In this document: one piece after another, positions 1 through 7,673 of the stretch | Position numbering within the stretch: the first letter of the stretch is position 1 | Layout of the letters: each line of letters opens with the position of its first letter | Assembly: GCA_011522905.1 (NCBI GenBank) | Contig: WTIB01000148.1 | Location: 1-7,771 of the forward strand | Reading direction: 5' to 3' | Length of the DNA: 7,771 bases | DNA from: Crocinitomicaceae bacterium | GTDB lineage: Bacteria; Bacteroidota; Bacteroidia; Flavobacteriales_D; Crocinitomicaceae | Position numbers and translations under genes: made by a program | Notes under the pieces: model-generated | Databases searched by the model: none | Told to the model about the DNA's origin: nothing | What the model saw: only the letters and a program-made list of their open reading frames with translations

Positions 1-2514
1 CAATATTTCATATCCCGCTTTATATGAATTGATATATTCTTGTGCCAATCTTATATTTTCAAATTCTTTAACCAAAACAAAAGGCGTTTTATTCATCGTT
101 AAGTTTGAACTCGTCTTAAGGTTTTTTGATTTGTGTGTTTTTTTATTAAATCCCGAAACACCATACTTAAGATCTTCCTCGTCATCATCCTCGTCCAATA
201 GTACAATCACAAAATGTTTTTCTGTATCATCAAATTTGTATATGTATTCTGGGTCAAAATTAATTGAGTCATTCTCACTAAAGCCATTCTCAAGTATATC
301 TAATAAATCCTGCGCAATTTCGGCTTGAGGGGTCCCTGGCTTTTCTTCAATTACTCTATTGATCAATGGAACTAATTCTTCTTTATTTTCAGTAAGTTGA
401 CCATTAGCAAAAACATTCAAAAGAAGGTAATCTGCTCTGTACGCATTGGATAGATCTTCCTCAATTATTCGATTTGTTGAGTCAATAACCTCCTTGTATT
501 TCCCTGCATAATACATGTCTACGAGTTCAACATAAGATTTCTGATCGGCTTGCTGAGATTCCTTTTGCTTTACATAAAAATCAGGATCATCTAGGTATTT
601 TGCTGCATCAGAGCTTGGATAATGTGTTAATATATGATTTGCATATACCTCTTTTTTTCCCGTAGATTCATTGAGCTTATATAATTGAAAAGCACATGAT
701 AAATCTGTTAGATTTCGCTGATTTATATCTAAAACCCTATCAAATTGTTCTTGAGCCAACTCTAATTCATTTAAAATTTCTTTGTAGAGCACTCCACTTT
801 GATAAAGTGCTTCAAACAAATTGCTTTGTGAAAGAGCAAATGCACTATCGCTTAATGGAATGTTTTTTCTTAGATCGTCAACCGTCAATGAATCAATACC
901 AATCTCCTCTACTAATAAAGAATCCACAGCACTTGAGTCTGTTAATTCCCCATTTGAAAAAACAATTTTTTCACTACGGCGCCAATGATCTTCGTTTTCT
1001 CTCGAACCCCATGCTTTTCTGAAGTCATTATAACCCTCTTCTCTTAGCTTCGGATTTGTGAATACCGATTTGTTAGAAGAACTTGAACCTGCATTATTTT
1101 GCTCTTGCAAAGCCAAAAGCTTAGCCGCTTCCATTTCTTTTCTTTTTTGTGCCTCTCGCTTAATTTGTTTCAGTGTCTCCTTTAAGAATTGCTCTCTTTC
1201 TTTTTCAGGCATTTTCGCAATTCGTTGAACACTGTCTTCAAATACCACAATTTCAATAGCATCTACTAAATCGGATAACTTCACCGCTTTATCCTTTATC
1301 TGGTCACCATTTGGATATCCTTCGGGAATAAATCGAGAACAAGAATCATAATACTTCTGGGCAGAAACATAATTCTTTTCACCGTAGCTCAAGTCCCCCA
1401 ATTTTTCATATGCCATGGCTTTTTGACGTGCATTTCCGTTAGAATAAAAAGCGGATTCAGTTAAATATACTTTTGCCTTCACTTTATCATTTCGATTCAA
1501 TTCAAGATTGGCAAGCGCATAATAAATTTGATCTTTATATTGAGCATTTTTTGCATCTTTCAGCATCCTCTGCAAATCCTTGCTCAGTCTTTCTCCTCCA
1601 CCACTTATGGCTCTGTTTAATCTCGCATTGAAAGAAATCTCAAATGGGGCCGCAGCTTTTAATGCTTTAGAATAATTTAGCCTTGCTGAATCCAAAACAT
1701 TACTCCTTTGATAAAGCTGACCCAAGATAAAATGCAGTCGTGTTTTTTCACTTTGTGAACGGCACTTTGTTATCGCTGAATTCAATCCATTAATGGCTTC
1801 TGGATATTCTTTTCGCTTAATGGCAAGGTCAGCATATGTTTTATAAATATCGTACTGTAACTTTCGACTCATTACGGGTATCCCTTCCTCATCCTCAGTC
1901 TTATCTTTAACAAATGGAATATAATCGCGGAAAGTTTTTTCTTTTTGCTCTAATGAAATGGCGTTTAAATCATCCAAAATAATTTTTGCATCGGCAAATG
2001 CTCTTTGTTCAATGTGAATCTTTGCAATCCACAATCTTGCCAAATAATACGAAGGGTCTTTTGCAAATAAGCGTTTTACAAATTCAAAATTCTTTTTAGC
2101 CTGTTTATACTCTCGTTTATAATATAGTGCCCTTCCAATGGTAATCCAATTTTCATCTATCCATTTATTATGCTCTACATCTTTATAATACATGTCCTCA
2201 GTACTCGGCATGCTATGGTTTTTTATAACAATTGAGCATTTGGAAATGGCAGTATCAATGGCTGGATGCATCCCTTTTGACTCGACCTCATTTGGCAAAA
2301 GATTAACGGGTAAAACTTCATAAAAGTCATCTTTTTTCGAGCTGTAAAATGTCACAAGTGCCTGATCTAATAACTCGTTAGCATTGAAATATCCATTGAA
2401 ACGAGCCGTAGTAGAATGATACGTCCTGTTCAAAAATGTATTTTTCTCTGTAGAACATGCCGAAAACAGAATTAAGGCACAAAGACTAAGATATGTAAGA
2501 GTTTTTTTGGACAT
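1..2514 (-). CDS. sprE: SprE/PorW-type TPR lipoprotein of type IX secretion/gliding (3' end beyond window)
   Basis: The reading frame is open from an ATG at 2514 to the left edge (838 codons, no stop), so the C-terminus is missing. Residues 1-20 form a lipoprotein signal: KK, a hydrophobic stretch, then lipobox FSAC with Cys20 as the lipidated residue, which supports this start. Next comes a long helical TPR-like region (about 120-400) with repeats such as NWITIGRALYYKREYKQAKKN and YEKLGDLSYGEKNYVSAQKYY, a K/E-rich likely coiled coil (about 436-470), then the hallmark segment at about 485-514 (FTNPKL, FRKAWGSRENEDHWRRS), more TPR-like helices (about 560-745), and an acidic run LDEDDDEED at 773-781. 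The WG-R-x-x-ED-WRRS signature identifies the SprE/PorW family, periplasm-facing outer-membrane lipoproteins needed for type IX secretion and, in gliders, motility. It is 54 bp downstream of yebC with no clear promoter of its own. Family members are somewhat longer (from memory), so only some tens of residues should be lost. Confidence 0.9.
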   Translation of the reverse strand, partial: MSKKTLTYLSLCALILFSACSTEKNTFLNRTYHSTTARFNGYFNANELLDQALVTFYSSKKDDFYEVLPVNLLPNEVESKGMHPAIDTAISKCSIVIKNHSMPSTEDMYYKDVEHNKWIDENWITIGRALYYKREYKQAKKNFEFVKRLFAKDPSYYLARLWIAKIHIEQRAFADAKIILDDLNAISLEQKEKTFRDYIPFVKDKTEDEEGIPVMSRKLQYDIYKTYADLAIKRKEYPEAINGLNSAITKCRSQSEKTRLHFILGQLYQRSNVLDSARLNYSKALKAAAPFEISFNARLNRAISGGGERLSKDLQRMLKDAKNAQYKDQIYYALANLELNRNDKVKAKVYLTESAFYSNGNARQKAMAYEKLGDLSYGEKNYVSAQKYYDSCSRFIPEGYPNGDQIKDKAVKLSDLVDAIEIVVFEDSVQRIAKMPEKEREQFLKETLKQIKREAQKRKEMEAAKLLALQEQNNAGSSSSNKSVFTNPKLREEGYNDFRKAWGSRENEDHWRRSEKIVFSNGELTDSSAVDSLLVEEIGIDSLTVDDLRKNIPLSDSAFALSQSNLFEALYQSGVLYKEILNELELAQEQFDRVLDINQRNLTDLSCAFQLYKLNESTGKKEVYANHILTHYPSSDAAKYLDDPDFYVKQKESQQADQKSYVELVDMYYAGKYKEVIDSTNRIIEEDLSNAYRADYLLLNVFANGQLTENKEELVPLINRVIEEKPGTPQAEIAQDLLDILENGFSENDSINFDPEYIYKFDDTEKHFVIVLLDEDDDEEDLKYGVSGFNKKTHKSKNLKTSSNLTMNKTPFVLVKEFENIRLAQEYINSYKAGYEIL

Positions 2515-2568
2515 AAACGTCTATCTATAACTAAATTAAGCGTGTTTTAGTATAAATGATTGGTATAA

Positions 2569-3279
2569 TTATGCAATATTGGTGAAAACCTGTTGAATGT
2601 CATCATCATCTTCAATTTTGTCCAACATTTTTTCGATTTCTATGAGTTGCTCTTCATTGAATTCAACTGGTGATGTAGGAAATCGTTTAAGGCTCGACTT
2701 TTGAACCGCTAGTTCCATTTCTTCAAGAGCCTTGGCGATTGTTCCAAATGAAGTATAATCTCCATAAATGAATAACTGTTCATCTCTCAATTCTAGCTCT
2801 TCCACACCGGCATCAATAAGGTTAAACTCAAGCTCTTCGAGGTCAAGTTCCGCAGGTTTCTCTAATTCAAAAACACTCTTTCTCTGGAACATAAACTCCA
2901 AAGATCCAGTTGGAACGATTCCTCCTCCCGCCTTATTAAAATACGATTTCACATTAGCGACTGTTCTCGTGGGATTATCTGTAGCGCATTCAACGAAAAC
3001 CAGTACTCCATGAGGGCCCTTCCCCTCATAATTCATTTCACTGAATAGCGCTGTATCCTTTTGAACTGCCCTAGAAATTGCCGCCTCAATATTGTCCTTG
3101 GGCATGTTTTCGGCTTTTGCATTCTGTATGGCTGTTCGCAATTTGGCATTTGATGCAGGATCAATCCCACCCTCCTTAGCAGCAAGAGTTATCGCCTTGC
3201 CAAGCTTGGGGAAAATTTTGGACATTTTATCCCAACGTTTTTCTTTGGCTGCTCGTCGATATTCAAAGGCTCTTCCCAT
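2569..3279 (-). CDS. yebC: YebC/PmpR/TACO1 family protein
   Basis: This 236-residue protein is a full-length YebC family member. The N-terminus MGRAFEYRRAAKEKRW is the form seen in Bacteroidota, replacing the MAGHSKWANIKHRK of most bacteria, and fixes the start. Family blocks are present in order: KEGGIDPASNAKLRTAIQNA (35-54), NMPKDNIEAAI (58-68), YEGKGPHGV (84-92), CATDNPTRTVANVKSYFNKA (98-117), GSLEFMF (125-131), and near the end the acidic DDDDIQQVFTN (224-234). YebC proteins were first described as DNA-binding transcription regulators; later work on YebC and mitochondrial TACO1 supports a translation role, relieving ribosome stalling at proline-rich stretches. Cytoplasmic. It lies 40 bp downstream of engB with a strong own-promoter candidate in that gap, and 54 bp upstream of sprE. 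No Shine-Dalgarno is visible before the ATG; the leader is AT-rich. Confidence 0.95.
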   Translation of the reverse strand: MGRAFEYRRAAKEKRWDKMSKIFPKLGKAITLAAKEGGIDPASNAKLRTAIQNAKAENMPKDNIEAAISRAVQKDTALFSEMNYEGKGPHGVLVFVECATDNPTRTVANVKSYFNKAGGGIVPTGSLEFMFQRKSVFELEKPAELDLEELEFNLIDAGVEELELRDEQLFIYGDYTSFGTIAKALEEMELAVQKSSLKRFPTSPVEFNEEQLIEIEKMLDKIEDDDDIQQVFTNIA

Positions 3280-3292
3280 AATTTTATTTTAG

Positions 3293-3323
3293 CAAAAGTA
3301 AATATTTCAAGATGTATATTCAA
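3293..3323 (-). promoter_or_regulatory. Promoter candidate for yebC (and possibly sprE)
   Basis: On the minus strand TACTTTTG (3300-3293) matches the Bacteroidota -7 consensus TAnnTTTG exactly and is followed by C. A TTG at 3323-3321 gives a -33 element with a 20-base spacer. The -33 element overlaps the stop codon of engB. Expected transcription start is around 3286-3290, leaving a short AT-rich leader before the ATG at 3279. As no convincing promoter lies in the 54 bp between yebC and sprE, this could drive both genes. Confidence 0.6.
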
Positions 3324-3931
3324 GAACGAGATTCACTAAACGAATTGAGTATTTCCTGTAAATAGTTTAAAATGGACTCGCGTCCTAGTTTCGACTGACT
3401 TGAGCTAATGAATACTGGAGGTAATTCCTCCCAATATTTAAGCATTTCTTTTTTGTAAAAAGACAGTTTCTTCTGAAGAGCAGAGCTAGATAATTTATCA
3501 GTTTTAGTGAAAATGATTGAAAAGGGAATCCCCTTAGATCCACACCAATTCATGAATTCCAGGTCAATAGCTTGTGGTTCCAATCTTGAGTCAATCAGAA
3601 CGAAAGTAGTTAATAAAAATTCGCGATGAAGTAAATATTCAGATATGAAATGCTCCCATACCTTTCGACTCTTTTTTGAGGCCTTCGCATATCCATAACC
3701 AGGTAAGTCAACCAAATACCATTCGTCATTAACGATAAAATGATTGATTAATTGAGTTTTTCCTGGTGTTGAAGAGGTTTTTGCAAGCTTTTTTTTGCCA
3801 GTAATCATGTTTATTAGCGAGGACTTTCCAACATTGGACCTACCAATAAAAGCAAACTCAGCCTTTTCATTCTGAGGGCATTTTTTAAATGTGGTATTAG
3901 AGATTAAAAATTCAGCGCTATTGATATCCAT
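3320..3931 (-). CDS. engB: Ribosome biogenesis GTP-binding protein YihA/YsxC (EngB)
   Basis: A 203-residue TRAFAC-class GTPase of the usual EngB length. The motifs are complete: G1 P-loop GRSNVGKS (30-37), G2 region SSTPGKT (53-59), G3 DLPGYGYA (75-82), G4 TKTD (142-145) and G5-like SSSQSKLG (176-183). The N-terminal MDINSAEFLISN matches the conserved beginning of the family, so the start at 3931 is well supported. EngB acts in the cytoplasm in late assembly of the 50S ribosomal subunit and is essential in many bacteria. It diverges from the MerR/B12 regulator across 78 bp and is followed by yebC after 40 bp. A TAnnTTTG promoter element lies only 4 bases before the ATG, suggesting a leaderless or nearly leaderless transcript. 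Nothing in the protein looks degraded. Confidence 0.96.
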   Translation of the reverse strand: MDINSAEFLISNTTFKKCPQNEKAEFAFIGRSNVGKSSLINMITGKKKLAKTSSTPGKTQLINHFIVNDEWYLVDLPGYGYAKASKKSRKVWEHFISEYLLHREFLLTTFVLIDSRLEPQAIDLEFMNWCGSKGIPFSIIFTKTDKLSSSALQKKLSFYKKEMLKYWEELPPVFISSSQSKLGRESILNYLQEILNSFSESRS

Positions 3932-3935
3932 TACA

Positions 3936-3968
3936 CAAATTTATAAATATTGTATAGTAATAGAACAA
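3936..3968 (-). promoter_or_regulatory. Promoter candidate for engB, probably giving a leaderless mRNA
   Basis: TAAATTTG (3943-3936, minus) matches TAnnTTTG exactly; TTG at 3968-3966 lies 22 bases upstream as a possible -33 element. Only four bases separate the -7 box from the engB ATG at 3931, so transcription would begin at or within a few bases of the start codon. The alternative is that the match is chance in AT-rich DNA and the real promoter is further upstream. Confidence 0.45.
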
Positions 3969-3979
3969 TAAATCATTTG
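3950..3979 (+). promoter_or_regulatory. Weak promoter candidate for the MerR/B12 regulator
   Basis: On the plus strand TTG (3950-3952) and ATCATTTG (3972-3979) sit 19 bases apart. The second element has AT where the consensus TAnnTTTG has TA, so the match is partial. It is the best placed candidate in the 78-bp divergent gap, about 30 bases before the ATG at 4010, and it overlaps the engB promoter candidate on the other strand. If the regulator binds its own gap, it could affect both genes. Confidence 0.25.
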
Positions 3980-3993
3980 GGTTGTTTTTTGGT

Positions 3994-4000
3994 AAAGGAA
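3994..4000 (+). promoter_or_regulatory. Shine-Dalgarno-like site of the MerR/B12 gene
   Basis: AAAGGAA ends 9 bases before the ATG at 4010 and resembles a ribosome-binding site. It supports this start and is notable because none of the four minus-strand genes shows a comparable purine-rich site, as is common in Bacteroidota. Confidence 0.45.
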
Positions 4001-4009
4001 TAGAGTACA

Positions 4010-4882
4010 ATGGCCGAATACAAAATAAAAGACCTTGAAAACCTTACAGGGATTAAATCTCATACCATACGTATTTGGGAGAAACGCTACCGTATTTTAT
4101 CCCCAGATCGAACAGATACAAAAATCAGAACGTATTCCGATTCAGAATTGACGCATTTATTGACCGTTAGTATGCTTAACCGAAACGGTATCAAAATTTC
4201 TAAAATTGCCAAGCTATCCCAAGAAGATATGAATAAGCTTCTTTGGGACATAAAAGTAAATAAGGAGCCTGAATACAGTATGGATAAGCTGCTTCTTTCA
4301 TTGGTATCTCTTGATGAGGAACTATTTAAAGAAACGCTTGCAAACCTATTGGAGTCTGAAGGATTAGAAAAAACGTTTACGGACCACCTTATTCCATTTT
4401 TAGATCGCATAGGAATCATGTGGTTAATTGGCTCTGTAAATCCTGCGCAAGAACATTTTATGTCGAATCTTATTCGACAAAAAATCATTTCCGAAATTGA
4501 CAAACAGGAAATACCAGTTTCGACCGAAAAATCCGTCTTAATGTATCTTCCTGAACATGAATGGCACGAAATGAGTCTTCTGTTTTATCATTTCTTATTG
4601 CGATCCAAAGGGGTCCCTACTTTTTATTTAGGTCAAAGCCTTCCGTATGAGTCGTTGGTCGAATGTATTGAAAAGCTCAAACCAAATTACATTCTTTCTT
4701 CATGGCTAACTGCTGTTGATGAGAAGTTGGTAGTTAGTTACTTTAAAAAGTTAAAATCAGATTATCCGAATTTAGATGTATTTGCGGGTGGACCACAAAT
4801 TAAAGCAAATTCAACGGCGCTAAAAAAATACATCATCGAAGTAAATGATTTAGCCAGCATAATGAAGCATTTGGAGGCTTAA
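4010..4882 (+). CDS. MerR-family regulator with cobalamin-binding domain (CarH/LitR-like)
   Basis: This 290-residue protein has three parts. Residues 3-73 are a MerR winged helix-turn-helix (YKIKDLENLTGIKSHTIRIW, then EKRYRI and TYSDSELTHL). Residues about 90-165 match the helical cap of B12 photoreceptors, including Wx9EH (W138, E148, H149), which packs over adenosylcobalamin in CarH. Residues about 174-285 are a Rossmann-like B12-binding domain with EWHEMS (184-189), where H186 corresponds to the lower axial cobalt ligand, SSWL (230-233), and AGGPQ (259-263). In the CarH/LitR family, dark adenosylcobalamin-bound protein represses, often carotenoid genes, and light breaks the complex. Two positions differ from CarH: the Gly of ExHxxG is S189, and the residue after W138 is Leu rather than the His that binds cobalt after photolysis. 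No carotenoid, photolyase or sigma-factor gene is adjacent. Cytoplasmic; may autoregulate in the divergent gap. The light response is inferred. Confidence 0.9.
   Translation: MAEYKIKDLENLTGIKSHTIRIWEKRYRILSPDRTDTKIRTYSDSELTHLLTVSMLNRNGIKISKIAKLSQEDMNKLLWDIKVNKEPEYSMDKLLLSLVSLDEELFKETLANLLESEGLEKTFTDHLIPFLDRIGIMWLIGSVNPAQEHFMSNLIRQKIISEIDKQEIPVSTEKSVLMYLPEHEWHEMSLLFYHFLLRSKGVPTFYLGQSLPYESLVECIEKLKPNYILSSWLTAVDEKLVVSYFKKLKSDYPNLDVFAGGPQIKANSTALKKYIIEVNDLASIMKHLEA
4879..4882. other. Shared palindromic stop signal TTAA of two convergent genes
   Basis: TTAA holds the TAA stop of the MerR/B12 gene (4880-4882, plus) and, on the other strand, the TAA stop of leuS (4881-4879). The two genes therefore meet tail to tail with a 4-bp overlap and no intergenic space. 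I see no strong hairpin with a T-run nearby, so any terminator for either gene must lie inside the other's coding sequence. Confidence 0.95.
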
Positions 4883-7659
4883 ATTACAAAGTTTACAATC
4901 TTTCCAGGTACAATAATAACTTTCTTGGGTTCTTTACCATCAAGCCATTTAATTGTTTGATCCATCTTCTCCAATTCCTTTTGAAGCTCATCTTTCTTTA
5001 ATGACAATGGCAATTCTACTTTAAATCGCATTTTCCCATTAAATGACACTGGATACTCATAGGTGTTTTCAATTAAATACTCTTGATTAAACACAGGAAA
5101 ACTTGACTGATATAATGTGCCGGATTGATTGCCCATTTTCTCCCAGAGTTCTTCACAAAAATGTGGTGCATAGGGAGCTAGAAGTATAACAAATTGTTCC
5201 AACACATCACGATTGCGACATTTTTGCTCTGTAAATTCATTTACGGCTATCATATAGGTAGAAACACATGTGTTCAAGGAGAATCTATCCAGATCCTCGC
5301 GTATTCGCTTAATTGCCTTGTGTAAGGTTTTCAATGATTCTTTAGAAGGCTGCTCATCTTTCAAAATTGAATTGCCGTCGGCATCACAATATAACCTCCA
5401 ACACTTTCTAAGAAAATTATGTACCCCTGAAATTCCTTTTGTATCCCATGGCTTGCTCTGTTCTATGGGACCAAGAAACATTTCATATAACCTCAATGTA
5501 TCAGCCCCAAAATCAATAACAAGTTCATCAGGAGTTTGCACATTATATTTAGATTTTGACATCTTTTCAACTTCAAATCCGCAAATGTAATCCCCGTTTT
5601 CTTCTAAAATAAAGGTGGCATCTTTGAATTCAGGCATCCATTCTTTAAATTTCTCCTGATCTAAAACATCATTATTAACAATAGAGATATCTACGTGTAT
5701 AGGTGTCGTATCATGCTCCTTAATTTTGGTTTTGCTTACATAACAATTTGTCCCATTTATCCTGTAAACAAAATTACTTCTCCCCAGAATCATTCCTTGA
5801 TTAATGAGTTTTTTGAATGGTTCATTAAAGGGGATGAAATTTAAATCGTATAAACATTTTGTCCAAAACCGAGAGTATAGTAAGTGTCCCGTTGCATGCT
5901 CGGAACCACCAATATATAAATCAACATTTTGCCAATAATCAACCTTTTCTTTGGATACAAATTCCTTTTCATTGTGCGGATCCATATACCTTAAAAAATA
6001 CCATGAGCTTCCAGCCCAACCAGGCATTGTGTTAAAGTCCATCCTGTCCCCCTGAGCATGCTTCCATTGTGCCTTATCGGCTCTCGCAAGCGGTGGCTCA
6101 CCATCTTCTGTGGGCAAGTATTTGTCCACCTCGGGAAGCTCAATCGGAAGGTTTTCATCATCAATTAAATATGGCGTTTCATTCTTAAAATATACCGGGA
6201 AAGGCTCCCCCCAATATCTTTGCCGTGAAAACACTGCATCCCTTAATCTATAATTCGTCTTTCCTTTACCTATTCCTTTCTGCTCTATGGCTTTAATAGC
6301 AGCTTTAATGGCCTGATTAATTTGAAGATCATTTAAAAAATCAGAACATGCAATTGTTCCAGTTTTTTCATCATAAGCGGACTTTGAAATGTCTACGTCT
6401 TTGAAAATATTAACAATGTCAATATCAAATCTTTTAGCAAATAGATAGTCTCTTTGATCACCGCACGGAACCGACATCACAGCACCGGTACCATAACCCG
6501 ACAACACATAATCACCAATCCAAATAGGAATTTGCTTTCCTGTAAATGGATGAATGGCATAGGCTCCAGTAAACTCACCAGTAATGTTCTTCACATCTGA
6601 TTGACGTTCTCTTTCTGATTTGGAAGATGTCTCCTTGATATAATTTTTAACGGCCTTGGATTGAGAGTCATTGACGATCTTCAACACCAATTCATGTTCA
6701 GGAGCTAATACAATAAAAGTAACTCCAAAAATAGTATCTGGCCTTGTTGTAAAAACCTCTATATACTCACCCTTATGATTTGCAACTTCAAATGAAACTG
6801 ACGCGCCTACAGATTTTCCAATCCAGTTCTTCTGTTGCTCCTTTAAAGAATCGGTCCAATCCAAACCGTCCAAATCACTTAATAATCTTTCAGCATAGGC
6901 CTTAATTCTCATGGACCATTGCCTCATCACTTTTTGCTCAACAGGGTACCCCCCTCTAATAGAAAGACCGTTGGATATTTCGTCATTTGCAAGTACAGTC
7001 CCTAGCTTTGGGCACCAATTTACCTGCGATTCGGATAAATATGCAATCCGATAACATTGTAAGATCTGTTCCTTCTCTTCAATGTTAAAATCCTTCCATT
7101 CATTTGAAGTAAATTTATCATGTTCATCACAATAGGCCTTAATTCCATCTGAACCATTTTTCTCAAAATGATCAACTAATTGATCAATATTCTTTGTCCG
7201 GTTTGAATCAAGATCATAATACGCATTAAATAATTGTTTAAAAATCCATTGCGTCCACTTGTAGTATTTTGGCGAGGAAGTTTTGACTTCTCTTTCCCAA
7301 TCATAGCAAAAGCCCATTTGATCTAATTGCTCCCTGTAGCGATCAATATTTCTATTTGTAGTAATTGCCGGATGCTGACCCGTTTGAATAGCATATTGCT
7401 CCGCAGGCAAGCCAAAAGAATCATAACCCATAGGGTGAAGCACATTAAAGCCGGTAAGTTTCTTGTATCTCGCGATAACATCAGAGGCAATGTAGCCTAA
7501 TGGATGCCCCACATGTAGCCCAGCCCCTGAAGGATAGGGAAACATATCCAAAACATAATACTTTTTCTTTGAGGGATCCTCAACTGTTCTGTACGATTTA
7601 TTCTCAGACCAGAATTTAATCCACTTTTTTTCAATTTCCCTAAAATTATATTCCATCAT
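4879..7659 (-). CDS. leuS: Leucyl-tRNA synthetase
   Basis: A complete class I synthetase of 926 residues that charges tRNA-Leu with leucine, cytoplasmic. The ATP-site motifs are HVGH (49-52, the HIGH motif) and KMSKS (699-703). The editing domain carries the threonine-rich TTRPDTIFG (304-312) and VMSVPCGDQRD (394-404); most bacteria have VPAHD here, and the Gly-for-His change is typical of Bacteroidota from memory, with both aspartates kept. An extra helical segment (about 155-200) precedes SQVNWCPKLGT, also lineage-typical. The catalytic core has FSRQRYWGEPFP (477-488), WYFLRY (553-558), GGSEHATGHLLY (584-595), and a leucine-specific insertion of about 624-695. The anticodon-binding and C-terminal domains are intact, ending KKVIIVPGKIVNFVI. 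Two ATGs are tandem (7659 and 7656); the family usually begins MEYNF, so 7656 is at least as likely. Its 3' end overlaps the convergent regulator by 4 bp. Confidence 0.98.
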   Translation of the reverse strand: MMEYNFREIEKKWIKFWSENKSYRTVEDPSKKKYYVLDMFPYPSGAGLHVGHPLGYIASDVIARYKKLTGFNVLHPMGYDSFGLPAEQYAIQTGQHPAITTNRNIDRYREQLDQMGFCYDWEREVKTSSPKYYKWTQWIFKQLFNAYYDLDSNRTKNIDQLVDHFEKNGSDGIKAYCDEHDKFTSNEWKDFNIEEKEQILQCYRIAYLSESQVNWCPKLGTVLANDEISNGLSIRGGYPVEQKVMRQWSMRIKAYAERLLSDLDGLDWTDSLKEQQKNWIGKSVGASVSFEVANHKGEYIEVFTTRPDTIFGVTFIVLAPEHELVLKIVNDSQSKAVKNYIKETSSKSERERQSDVKNITGEFTGAYAIHPFTGKQIPIWIGDYVLSGYGTGAVMSVPCGDQRDYLFAKRFDIDIVNIFKDVDISKSAYDEKTGTIACSDFLNDLQINQAIKAAIKAIEQKGIGKGKTNYRLRDAVFSRQRYWGEPFPVYFKNETPYLIDDENLPIELPEVDKYLPTEDGEPPLARADKAQWKHAQGDRMDFNTMPGWAGSSWYFLRYMDPHNEKEFVSKEKVDYWQNVDLYIGGSEHATGHLLYSRFWTKCLYDLNFIPFNEPFKKLINQGMILGRSNFVYRINGTNCYVSKTKIKEHDTTPIHVDISIVNNDVLDQEKFKEWMPEFKDATFILEENGDYICGFEVEKMSKSKYNVQTPDELVIDFGADTLRLYEMFLGPIEQSKPWDTKGISGVHNFLRKCWRLYCDADGNSILKDEQPSKESLKTLHKAIKRIREDLDRFSLNTCVSTYMIAVNEFTEQKCRNRDVLEQFVILLAPYAPHFCEELWEKMGNQSGTLYQSSFPVFNQEYLIENTYEYPVSFNGKMRFKVELPLSLKKDELQKELEKMDQTIKWLDGKEPKKVIIVPGKIVNFVI

Positions 7660-7673
7660 GCGATAATAAGTTG

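Noticed and set aside
29..328. Plus-strand open frame of 99 codons
   Set aside because: It lies antisense inside the SprE/PorW gene. Its Ser run is simply the reverse of the Asp/Glu codons, and it has no recognisable domain.
696..1022. Plus-strand open frame of 108 codons
   Set aside because: Antisense to SprE/PorW, which has a full family match through this region; no motif or start signal.
2530..2551. Weak hairpin ACTAAA/TTTAGT between yebC and sprE, considered as a terminator
   Set aside because: Six AT-rich base pairs with a 10-base loop and no following T-run on either strand; too weak for an intrinsic terminator.
2768..3292. Two plus-strand open frames opposite yebC
   Set aside because: Both are antisense shadows of a well conserved yebC and show low-complexity Ser-rich or unrecognisable sequence.
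4087..4503. Minus-strand open frame of 138 codons
   Set aside because: Antisense to the MerR/B12 gene, which has clear domains in this stretch; no family resemblance.
5270..5590. Plus-strand open frame of 106 codons
   Set aside because: Antisense to the leuS KMSKS/anticodon-binding region; no domain seen.
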